Shown one piece after another: positions 25,325 through 32,220 of a stretch of 64,000 nucleotides of DNA. Each line of letters starts with the position of its first letter. The stretch's first letter is position 1. Under the pieces are notes generated by a model. It was given only the letters and a program-made list of their open reading frames with translations, searched no databases and had not been told where the DNA came from. The translations under genes were made by a program, and so were the position numbers. The DNA is from a virus: the IMG/VR virus record IMGVR_UViG_3300024999_000073, positions 18,287 to 82,286 of that record, one strand, 5' to 3'.

Positions 25325-25633
25325 TTAGGCGTCGACTACTTTTACGCCAGGGAAGGCTTCGGCGTACGAGACCTCGTGTTCGGACAGACAGGTCTCGAAC
25401 AAGTCAATAGCCTCATCCTGAGAGACAGGGATGAGCGTGTCCTGTTCGCCCTGCCAGCAGGTGAGATTGACTATGAAGTAATTGCCGTTTGGGGTGCGGT
25501 ACAGGAATTCATTGCGCCCGTGACGCTCGAAGTTATGACCGTCCCAGTATGCGTCATGGGCGATCAAAGTCGCCGTTTGGACGCTATAGCGTTTGCGGTC
25601 GATTATTCTTACAAAAGACTTAGGTGCGTGCAT
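25325..25633 (-). CDS. Conserved phage-type protein of unknown function
   Basis: 102 residues. 'RKRYSVQTATLIAHDAYWDGHNFERHGRNEFLYRTPNGNYFIVNLTCWQGEQDTLIPVSQDEAIDLFE' is a recognisable small family I recall from phages and bacterial plasmids; the end 'YAEAFPGVKVVDA' also fits. A compact beta-sheet followed by a helix. No function known. AAAGGAT precedes the ATG. Confidence 0.65.
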   Translation of the reverse strand: MHAPKSFVRIIDRKRYSVQTATLIAHDAYWDGHNFERHGRNEFLYRTPNGNYFIVNLTCWQGEQDTLIPVSQDEAIDLFETCLSEHEVSYAEAFPGVKVVDA

Positions 25634-25985
25634 TACAACATCCTTTCGTTAGTTTGGTCTATGCCTGAATTGGACTGTGCCACTGGATTGAGTATATATC
25701 GCTACCGCCAGTTCGATAGCAGCGACAAGAAGTCGAAAGCATATTTTTGTATTAATCCATAAGCGCCTCCATATTCCAGTATCCGCATGGTGTTATTGTA
25801 TCACATTTACGAGAGGTTGTCAATTTATTGCCAGGTCTGGTTTTGCGGCATAAGCCAGGGGCAGAGGCAAACCACGGATCACGCAGATTACACAGATTTT
25901 TCTATTGATGTAGGTTCAATGTGATGTGGTCTCGAAAGCATGTGCGCCAAAAAATTTCATGTGGTTGATGCTTCTATTAAAGCGA

Positions 25986-26015
25986 AAAGCCGCCAGGGGT
26001 AAAACTGGCGGCTTT
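25986..26015. terminator. Hairpin terminator
   Basis: AAAGCCGCCAG, 8-base loop, CTGGCGGCTTT. Symmetric, with short A and T ends. Confidence 0.6.
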
Positions 26016-26052
26016 ACGTTCCATACGCGAGGCATTTCCCCTGATTTTTGAG

Positions 26053-26104
26053 ACAAAAAAACCGCCGAACCCGTGACCGTGTGGTCTTGGGATCGGCGGC
26101 TTTT
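26053..26104. terminator. Hairpin terminator
   Basis: CCGCCGA at 26062-26068 pairs with TCGGCGG at 26093-26099, framed by A6 on the left and CTTTT on the right. It lies downstream of the leftward pair 26187-26800. Confidence 0.6.
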
Positions 26105-26186
26105 CGCAAAAGCACGCAAAAGCGTCTTACAGCCCCAGTTGGGGCCAAGAGTCGGGCAGGTCCCGACTAGATTACCAGTTAGTCTC

Positions 26187-26546
26187 CTACAGTCCGGCTC
26201 CGCGAAGCCTGTCAACAATCTCGGCTAACTGCCAGAGGTAATTGTCGGCTTTGAGTGTGGCGCTCATACGTTTGATGGTCTGGAAAGGGACCTGCTTTTT
26301 GAGGAATTTATCAAGCAGGTATGTGACCATAGCTCGAATAGCCACAGAGTCTGTGGCTAGAGTAGCTTTGCGGTTGACCAGCCATTCCTCGCCCCTGGCG
26401 AGGATTACGGTATAGTTCTCGTCCGCCTTCTCATCGAAGGCAACGAAAACGTCGCCGCTTGGGACTTCGCCAACCTGGAAGAAGTCATTCTCGTCAAGGT
26501 GCAGCATGGCGAGGATGTTGGAGAAGTAGACCGGAGTGGCGTTCAT
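26187..26546 (-). CDS. Unknown 119-residue protein
   Basis: Start at 26546, with GGAGACG upstream and an ATGA overlap. Residues 1-65 are alpha/beta ('NDFFQVGEVPSGDVFVAFDEKADENYTVILARGEEWLVN'), then helices. No family recognised. Confidence 0.5.
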   Translation of the reverse strand: MNATPVYFSNILAMLHLDENDFFQVGEVPSGDVFVAFDEKADENYTVILARGEEWLVNRKATLATDSVAIRAMVTYLLDKFLKKQVPFQTIKRMSATLKADNYLWQLAEIVDRLRGAGL

Positions 26547-26800
26547 CGTCTCCTCTCCACTGCCAGGGTTCCACCGCCCCTGGCGGCTCGATTCCAAGTT
26601 TCAGCGCGCATCATAGTCAGCGCCCATTGTCGCTCGGACGCAGGTCTGATGACCAAGTTCCAGTGCCCCTCGCAAGAGGGAAGCACAGAACCGTCACCAT
26701 CTACACACCATTCCACAGATCCTTCGATCCGCGAAATGGCGACGCCGAGGTACCCCGCCCATCGGCGTTTTCCGAAACCGGTTAGGTTCTCAGTTATCAT
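26543..26800 (-). CDS. Unknown 85-residue protein
   Basis: AAAGGAGTCT lies one base before the ATG, unusually close. Basic and Trp-rich ('KRRWAGYLGVAISRIEGSVEWCVDGDGSVLPSCEGHWNLVIR'). ATGA overlap with the next gene. Function unknown. Confidence 0.5.
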   Translation of the reverse strand: MITENLTGFGKRRWAGYLGVAISRIEGSVEWCVDGDGSVLPSCEGHWNLVIRPASERQWALTMMRAETWNRAARGGGTLAVERRR

Positions 26801-26964
26801 TAGACTCCTTTTGCCCGTATAGGGCGAATGGGTGCGGCTGGAGTCGGCCAGCCCCGATGAGTAGATTGTCTACCCATGTGCGCCCTGGAGTTTACTGCGG
26901 TCACTCCAGCTACTCCACGTTTGATGACGCAGTGGGATAGCGCATGTCGGTATACAATCGAGAT

Positions 26965-27008
26965 CCGCGGGAAAATGAATCACGACACGAAAAAGGGGTT
27001 TTAAGGGG
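26965..27008 (+). repeat. 44-bp bipartite intergenic element, copy 3
   Basis: CCGCGGGAAAA, 13 variable bases, GAAAAAGGGGTTTTAAGGGG. Same spacing as the copies at 15402 and 25241. Confidence 0.7.
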
Positions 27009-27071
27009 CCTTTTGAAGGATGAGGGATGAAGGATGAAGGACGACAGGGGAGTCTTAGCGTAGTGCCATTC

Positions 27072-27089
27072 TTAGAACGATTGTGCTAA
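27072..27089. promoter_or_regulatory. Operator-like 18-bp palindrome
   Basis: TTAGAACGATTGTGCTAA; reversed, it matches the site at 17116 over a longer stretch (CTTAGCACA..GTTCTAAGAATGGC). Confidence 0.4.
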
Positions 27090-27371
27090 GAACGGAGGGA
27101 TGGAAAGGACAAACATATTATATGAAGGACAATACGCTTGGAGGCGTACAGAATCGGGTATCCTGGGGTAACTGGGGGATTCTGGCGGATACCTGGCGTG
27201 ATACCGGTATTCTGGCGGATAATGCCAAATGAGGGAAAAAAGCGCGTCTGTAGAAACTGAGACGACAAAAAGCCTATGATTGGGCTGTTTTATTTGTGCT
27301 ATAACTCCCGACCCCTCGCAACGAAGCGCCGGTGTTGCAGGTTCACCATACGTCTATAGAGGATACGACTC

Positions 27372-27444
27372 GGCTGATATAGCGCAGTGGGCAAGTGCGT
27401 GGGCTTGTCTTGCACGCTACGCGTGCAGTTTCAAGCCATTAGCC
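27372..27444 (+). tRNA. tRNA-like stretch, probably degenerate
   Basis: 73 bases. GGCTGAT pairs with ATTAGCC as an acceptor stem (one G-T). A D-arm (GCGC/GTGC around AGTGGGCAA) and an anticodon arm (TGGGC/GCACG, one mismatch, loop TTGTCTT with GTC for Asp) can be drawn. The T-arm does not pair and lacks TTCRA, so a working tRNA is doubtful. Confidence 0.2.
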
Positions 27445-27710
27445 TTGTGCATAAGCAAATATCAGTCATGGTTGTTGAGACAAAGCGGCAATCTGTGGCC
27501 GGTGTGCGCCACGCTGCTATGCGTGTATGATGGTATGTCTCAACAGAGTCGCAGGCAAAGCTAAGACTGTTTTCCTGGGTTCAAGTTCACCAAGCAGGAG
27601 TTGGTCGAGGTTGGGAGCGCCGATGTTAAAGATCGTCTCACGGATGTGAGATCGAGCGATTTCGTCATCTCGGAAAAATTTCATGTGGTTTCAAGTGTGA
27701 GTCGCCACAC

Positions 27711-27750
27711 GTGAGGGCCGGTGAGACCAGGTGGTCTCATAAGCCCTCAC
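27711..27750. other. Nested hairpin
   Basis: GTGAGGGC ... TGAGACC-AGGT-GGTCTCA ... GCCCTCAC: two perfect stems of 8 and 7 bp separated by three-base bulges. No U-run follows, so it is more likely an RNA structure than a terminator. Confidence 0.55.
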
Positions 27751-27769
27751 GCGAGGCGTCTTGCTTTTC

Positions 27770-27787
27770 TTAGAACGCCCGTTCTAG
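27770..27787. promoter_or_regulatory. SOS-box-like palindrome
   Basis: TTAGAACGCCCGTTCTAG contains GAAC-N4-GTTC, the LexA-box plan of many Gram-positive and related bacteria. A stand-alone LexA-type protein is encoded at 9802. Confidence 0.45.
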
Positions 27788-27862
27788 TCTGCCCTGGCGG
27801 GCTGTAGGCTATCCTTGGCGGGCTATTGAGTCAGTGGTAAGGTACAAAAATGAGCTTTAAAC

Positions 27863-27899
27863 CGTTACCCCCTGCGGGTTGGGACCGCAGGGGGTAACG
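27863..27899. terminator. 15-bp hairpin downstream of a leftward gene
   Basis: CGTTACCCCCTGCGG, 7-base loop, and its exact complement. It lies 27 bases past the stop of the gene at 27926; on the minus strand GTTTAAA follows. Confidence 0.7.
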
Positions 27900-27925
27900 T
27901 TGCTATGCAGTTGTAGAGTCTGGTA

Positions 27926-28588
27926 TTAGCTGGTTGCGGGTGCCAGGCTTGCGCGGATATCCTCAGGCAACGCCAGGACAAACGCCGCGCGCATGGCCTC
28001 AGGCAATGCAGCGATGGCGGTCTGCATGGCGGAGAGCGTTTCTTCTGCCTTGCTCAGTTTTTCGCTGAGCATGGCTTTCGTCTCGCCCTGCGGAGCATGC
28101 TCCGCAGGATACCAGTCGCGTACCACATGGCTAATCGCCTGGCTAAAAGCCAGGCCAACATTGTGTACCTTGCCTACTTTGGTGACTTGCAGCCCTCCAA
28201 TGCCCCAGGGTACGGCGGGCACGTCATTGCCGTTTGCCTTGCTGAGAATCTGCAAAGTTGACTCCTCGATGCCGGGTTCGGTTTTTTTCCAACCCTCATC
28301 GGGGGTGATAAGGGTGAGGCTTGCGTTATGCGCGCCTGAGTCAATGTTGATCTTGCTGATTGACTCAAACCCGTGTGCTGCTTGGCGGAGGCATTCACGC
28401 TTGTATGCCTCCACGCGTGGAAGGGAAAAGTTGATTGTGGGTGAAACAGTCACTTTCGCCCATGTGCACTTGCCGGTGAGGGTAATCAGGATTGACTCCG
28501 CTACGATCGCGGAGGGTTGTACCTCGGTGGAGGGTCGCGCCTCAATGGGCGCGGGTACGGTTGTCGGGGTAGTGCTTTTTGTGGACAT
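27926..28588 (-). CDS. Unknown 220-residue protein
   Basis: Start at 28588 behind AAAGGAGTCT. A Ser/Thr/Pro-rich N-terminus (about 1-30), a central domain ('ILITLTGKCTWAKVTVSP', 'LTLITPDEGWKKTEPGIEES', 'LAFSQAISHVVRDWYPAEH') and an Ala-rich C-terminal helix ('EETLSAMQTAIAALPEAMRAAF'). No family recognised. It is followed by a strong hairpin. Confidence 0.5.
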   Translation of the reverse strand: MSTKSTTPTTVPAPIEARPSTEVQPSAIVAESILITLTGKCTWAKVTVSPTINFSLPRVEAYKRECLRQAAHGFESISKINIDSGAHNASLTLITPDEGWKKTEPGIEESTLQILSKANGNDVPAVPWGIGGLQVTKVGKVHNVGLAFSQAISHVVRDWYPAEHAPQGETKAMLSEKLSKAEETLSAMQTAIAALPEAMRAAFVLALPEDIRASLAPATS

Positions 28589-28649
28589 TGTTAGACTCCT
28601 TTGGGTTATTGGGTATGGGTTGCGATAGGGTGAGAGGCTTGACTCAGTG

Positions 28650-28715
28650 CTACTTTGCGAGTAGCACGGACAGGCCAAACAAGATAAAAAATCCGATCAA
28701 AATTAGGTAAATCAT
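28650..28715 (-). CDS. 21-residue membrane micropeptide
   Basis: AAAAGGAGTC lies four bases before the ATG at 28715. The product IYLILIGFFILFGLSVLLAK after Met is a single hydrophobic helix. It shares the leader type of 11 longer genes in this block, which is the main support. Confidence 0.5.
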   Translation of the reverse strand: MIYLILIGFFILFGLSVLLAK

Positions 28716-28958
28716 TTTCGACTCCTTTTGAAATGGGAATGGGTAAGCGCACGCGTAGAGTCTCAATCCACGCGTACATGCTTGCCAATAGGGTGAAAAA
28801 ATACAACATGGTACAATTTTACCCTGTTTGAATTTGTGCCCTTTAAGCGTGAATGATACCCCAACCTGTAGCCAAAATCTGCTTTAATTTGCTATTACCC
28901 CCCATCTATGGGGTACTGTGCCTTGCCCTATGTTAATGTATTCATGTATTTTATAGAT

Positions 28959-28985
28959 CACTATATGAGTTTTACTCATATAGTG
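28959..28985. promoter_or_regulatory. 11-bp palindrome, operator or hairpin
   Basis: CACTATATGAG, TTTTA, CTCATATAGTG. Perfect arms in an A/T-rich stretch. Confidence 0.45.
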
Positions 28986-29310
28986 CTACCAGGTGATACT
29001 TGGTGATACTGTTTTTCTCCAATACTCTAATCTTTCGTTCTATGGATTATACGTAGTTTGGCATATCACACCCGTTTTCTTTAACAATCACGCTTTTCTC
29101 GATCTTGTGGCTGTTTGACTCTCGTGTGTGCCTGTGTGCCTGGTACGTCGGCCCTGTGTGCTCCCCTCTTCTGTGTATGCTTGTGACCCTGTGACTCACC
29201 GAAACCCGTGAACGTTCGCACATATCGAACGAGTCATGCCACTATGGTGGCATTGACGCCGCACGCACAGCGCCCGCGCCCGTGCAGACAAGGGAGTCGG
29301 AGGCTAGGCC

Positions 29311-29456
29311 GCCCATGCGCATAGCACGAGTTAAAAACCAGGTCGAGAAAGCAAGCAAAGACCCTATAGAACGCCCTTGCGCATAGCGTGAGTCAATTTG
29401 GGGGTCAAAAAGCCAGAAGCGGGTATCACAGATCGCCCTTGTGCGTAGCGTGGATC
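29311..29456 (+). repeat. Three direct repeats at 62-base intervals, candidate packaging site
   Basis: GCCCATGCGCATAGCACGAG (29311), GCCCTTGCGCATAGCGTGAG (29373) and GCCCTTGTGCGTAGCGTGGA (29435) are spaced exactly 62 bases apart. They end about 110 bases before the small terminase gene, where pac or cos sites often lie. Confidence 0.6.
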
Positions 29457-29538
29457 GATTCTAGCATCAGAAAGGGGAAAGCACAACCTACAGTCGCCCA
29501 GAGAAGCAATCGCGGTAGAAAAGTGAGAGCAAGTCGGG

Positions 29539-29544
29539 TATAAT
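29539..29544 (+). promoter_or_regulatory. -10 box before the packaging operon
   Basis: TATAAT 20 bases before the start of the small terminase gene; no good -35. Confidence 0.4.
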
Positions 29545-29563
29545 GAGAGTAGAGGAAGAGAGA

Positions 29564-30295
29564 ATGGCGCAAAGAATAGGTCACGAGGTAAAGGAAGACG
29601 GGACACCCGTGTACTTAGCGAGCAACGGGAGACCCATCTTACAACCGCAGAAATATAAAGTAGGGAGAGGGGAGTTCAAACGGTCAAAAGCAGATCAAGA
29701 GAGAGATCGGGGGAGGATAGAGGAGCTATATTTAGAGGGAAAGTCACACCAGGAGATAGCGGATATACTTAGTTCAGAGAGAGAATATCCTGTTAGTCGA
29801 GCAATCATATCGAACGAGACACAGGCGTTACTAAAATATTGGAGAGAGAGAGCAGTCACAGCGACAGAGCAGAAAGTAGCGTTAGAGCTTGCGAAGCTAG
29901 ACAACCTAGAGAAAGTGTATTGGGAGGCGTGGGAGAGGTCATTACAGGTACAGAGCATCATAGAGAAGACAGAGCATGATGACAGCGAGGACAGGAGTTT
30001 AGGAGAGGAGGAAAAGGAGGATGGGAGATACAGGAAGGGGAAGAAAAAGCGAGAGAAGCGAGGCGTCAAGACAACCCTACTTACAACCGTAGGAGAGCCA
30101 AAGTTCCTGGCTGGAGTAGAGCGGTGCATACTTTTGCGATTGAAGATATTTGGAGTAGGAGAGACCAAGACCATTACAATCAACTGGAAGAAACAAGCTG
30201 AGGATGTGGGCTTGGATCCAGGAGAGTTGAAACAAGTTTTGATCGGGCATTTCGTAGAAAGTGGAAGGAAAGAATTAGAATCAGGAGAGGAATAA
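29564..30295 (+). CDS. Probable small terminase subunit
   Basis: 243 residues from the ATG at 29564 (AGAGGAAG upstream), rather than the in-frame ATG at 29543 inside the TATAAT. 'RGRIEELYLEGKSHQEIADILSSEREYPVSRAIISNETQALLKYW' (about 50-95) is a helix-turn-helix, followed by a long coiled helix and a very charged stretch (about 145-172). Small terminases bind the packaging site through such a domain and form a ring that hands DNA to the large subunit, which lies two genes on. The assignment rests on position and the HTH. Confidence 0.65.
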   Translation: MAQRIGHEVKEDGTPVYLASNGRPILQPQKYKVGRGEFKRSKADQERDRGRIEELYLEGKSHQEIADILSSEREYPVSRAIISNETQALLKYWRERAVTATEQKVALELAKLDNLEKVYWEAWERSLQVQSIIEKTEHDDSEDRSLGEEEKEDGRYRKGKKKREKRGVKTTLLTTVGEPKFLAGVERCILLRLKIFGVGETKTITINWKKQAEDVGLDPGELKQVLIGHFVESGRKELESGEE

Positions 30296-30296
30296 C

Positions 30297-30437
30297 ATGG
30301 GAATACCGATGTATCCTGACGGAGAAGGCTACGAGCTATACCAGTTGAGAAAGTACAGGAAGCGTTGGTGGATCATACTCCTGATTGGTATCGTCCTTAG
30401 TATACCAATCGGCTTATTCATATTTACATTATTTTAG
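30297..30437 (+). CDS. 46-residue membrane protein between the terminase genes
   Basis: GGAGAGG precedes the ATG. 'YQLRKYRKRWWIILLIGIVLSIPIGLFIFTLF' is a basic stretch followed by one membrane helix. A membrane protein in this place is unusual. Function unknown. Confidence 0.5.
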   Translation: MGIPMYPDGEGYELYQLRKYRKRWWIILLIGIVLSIPIGLFIFTLF

Positions 30438-30448
30438 AGGTCACGTCA

Positions 30449-32164
30449 ATGAGCAACATCGCAGTACCTGCCGATGAGCAGACCCTGACCATAGTAAGGG
30501 AGAAATTAGGATTAAGTTCTAATGATTTAGAGCAGATCATGGAACAACCCTGGTTTGGGGCTGCGGTAAAGGAAGCCTGGCGTGAGAGTCAAAAAATTGC
30601 AAAGGTGGAGAGGATTAGTTCCAATCTCAGTAAATATATTCATAATCCTATCGGATTCTGCACAGATTATCTAGGAGTAACCTTTACCGATGACATCTTG
30701 AAACTTATCGAAGCCGTACAGAAGTCTCCAGTTGTAATCGCGAAATCCGGGAACGCCGTTGGCAAGAGCCACTCGGCAGCCAGAATAGCGGTCTGGTATT
30801 ATCTTGTGCATAAGGATGCCAAAGTGTTCATGACCGCAGCGCCGCCACTAGAGAACCTGATGAAAATCTTATGGGCGCAGGTTATGGGCATCTCCCGCAG
30901 ACATCCAGAGTTATTCATAGGTCATCGTATCAGGGCTATGGACATTCGTAGACACGACGAGAGCTTTATGACCGCAGTCGCAATACCAATCACAGGCGAT
31001 AGCCACGAAAGAGAAAGTAAATTTAGTGGCAAGCACTCCGGACATCTGATGTTTGTGGTAGACGAAGGCGATGCCGTCCCAGATGAGGTCTACAAAGGCA
31101 TCGAAAGTTGTATGTCTGGAGGCGACACAAAACTATTGATTATGTTCAATCCCAGGGCTAAGTCTGGTGCAGTCTATATCAAAGAAACCAGTGGAGAAGC
31201 TCATATCGTCGAGATTTCTGCCATAAATCATCCTAATGTGATTACAGGTGCAGATGTCATCCCTGGCGCTGTTAGCCGGGAAACCGTGATAAGAAGGATC
31301 AACCAGTGGTCTAGACCACTGCACAGGGACGAAAAACCAGATGAGAACTGCTTTGAAATGCCTGAATTCCTGGTCGGGATATCGGCTGTGGGTCAGGATG
31401 GTAGAGAGTACCCGCCATTGCAAGCGGGATGGAGAAAGGTTACTCAAGCCGAGCTTTGGTATATGGTCTTTGGCAGGTATCCCGCTCAGTCCGAACAACA
31501 CCTGATCTCAGAAGCCTGGATTACGTTGGCGAGAGCGAGATGGGATCAATACGTCGCCGATCACGGAGAATTGCCTCCACCTGGTAAACGTCCAATCGCT
31601 GGTTTGGATTTAGCTGAGTTCGGCGGCGATTATAACTTTCTTGCGCTGAGATATGGGGGCTGGGTGCCTAATATGGAATTCTGGGCTGGTATGGACACTG
31701 ACGCCAGCGCAGATAAAGCATTAGAGATGTGCCTGAAAAAGAACGTAGACATTTGTAACGTCGACGGCAATGGCATCGGTAGCGGAGTCGCTCCCGCTAT
31801 GGCAAGAAGGAAAGGCATCGACGACGATCTTATCACAGTCGCAGTCAAAACCAGCGAGAAACCTTCGCCTATTTATAGAGTAGACGAAGGTGAGTTCGGG
31901 ATTTTGAGGGATCAACTGGCATGGAGACTCAGAGACTGGTTAAAGGATGATCCTCAGGCTATGCTGCCTCCAGATCAGATGCTATTGGAGGAGCTTAGGA
32001 TAGCGAAGTACCACCCCCAAACTAAGACCAGGAAAATCACACTCATGGATAAGGATATGATGCGTAAACTCCTAAAAAGAAGCCCGGATAGATTCGACGC
32101 ACTTTGCCTTACCTTTAATTTCTATACTCGCCCTACCTGGAGCTTCGTCGACGAAACTAAGTGA
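30449..32164 (+). CDS. terL: Terminase large subunit
   Basis: 571 residues. The ATPase half has Walker A 'SGNAVGKSHSAA' (about 101-107) and Walker B 'LMFVVDEGDAV' (about 200-206), with 'LLIMFNPRA' as the coupling motif. The nuclease half has the RNase H-like 'AGLDLAEFGGDYNFLALRYGG' (about 385) and 'VDGNGIGSGVAPAMARR'. The two activities pump DNA into the prohead and cut the concatemer. Typical length. It precedes the portal gene, as in most tailed phages. Confidence 0.92.
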   Translation: MSNIAVPADEQTLTIVREKLGLSSNDLEQIMEQPWFGAAVKEAWRESQKIAKVERISSNLSKYIHNPIGFCTDYLGVTFTDDILKLIEAVQKSPVVIAKSGNAVGKSHSAARIAVWYYLVHKDAKVFMTAAPPLENLMKILWAQVMGISRRHPELFIGHRIRAMDIRRHDESFMTAVAIPITGDSHERESKFSGKHSGHLMFVVDEGDAVPDEVYKGIESCMSGGDTKLLIMFNPRAKSGAVYIKETSGEAHIVEISAINHPNVITGADVIPGAVSRETVIRRINQWSRPLHRDEKPDENCFEMPEFLVGISAVGQDGREYPPLQAGWRKVTQAELWYMVFGRYPAQSEQHLISEAWITLARARWDQYVADHGELPPPGKRPIAGLDLAEFGGDYNFLALRYGGWVPNMEFWAGMDTDASADKALEMCLKKNVDICNVDGNGIGSGVAPAMARRKGIDDDLITVAVKTSEKPSPIYRVDEGEFGILRDQLAWRLRDWLKDDPQAMLPPDQMLLEELRIAKYHPQTKTRKITLMDKDMMRKLLKRSPDRFDALCLTFNFYTRPTWSFVDETK

Positions 32165-32220
32165 GATTATTATGGATGAGCGCAGCGGAATCCCAATGTC
32201 CGAGCGTAGTGAGGTGAAAT

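Larger units (their letters stand above)
25634..26186. other. 553-base gap without a gene
   Basis: Holds an A/T-rich start, a 'CCACGGAT...CACAGATTT' repeat near 25873-25901 related to the element at 33993, the motif AAATTTCATGTGG at 25954, and two hairpin terminators (25986 and 26058). I see no frame with a ribosome site. Confidence 0.6.
26801..27925. other. 1.1-kb structured untranslated region
   Basis: No convincing gene. It holds the third 44-bp element (26965), operator-like palindromes (27072, 27770), a 13-base direct repeat ATTCTGGCGGATA 30 bases apart (27179, 27209), a tRNA-like stretch (27372), hairpins (27636-27651, 27711-27750), the motif AAATTTCATGTGGTTTCAA (27677) and a strong terminal hairpin (27863). 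Confidence 0.6.
18619..28730 (-). promoter_or_regulatory. Recurrent AAAGGAGTCT ribosome-site leader
   Basis: Twelve leftward genes have (A)AAGGAGTCT (one copy GGAGTCG) just before the start: those starting at 18618, 18858, 19127, 21844, 22381, 22604, 23547, 24139, 25215, 26800, 28588 and 28715. The bases TCT go beyond normal Shine-Dalgarno pairing. Genes elsewhere in the window use varied sites. Confidence 0.7.
28716..29563. other. 850-base untranslated region before the packaging genes
   Basis: A/T-rich left half with an 11-bp hairpin (28959), a G/T-rich middle with TGTGTGCCTGTGTGCC-like repeats, one near-palindrome copy (29207), and three 62-base-spaced repeats (29311 on). No gene seen. 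Confidence 0.6.

Noticed and set aside
27280-27564. 94-codon frame in the untranslated region
   Set aside because: No ribosome site, odd composition rich in Cys, Ser and Trp, and it runs through several hairpins.
27550-27600. 3' half of an interrupted tRNA with GGGTTCAAGTT
   Set aside because: The TTCAA looks like a T-loop, but the flanking stem does not pair and no conserved intron core was found between it and 27372.
29543-29563. Earlier ATG for the small terminase gene
   Set aside because: It overlaps the -10 box and has no ribosome site; the ATG at 29564 has one.
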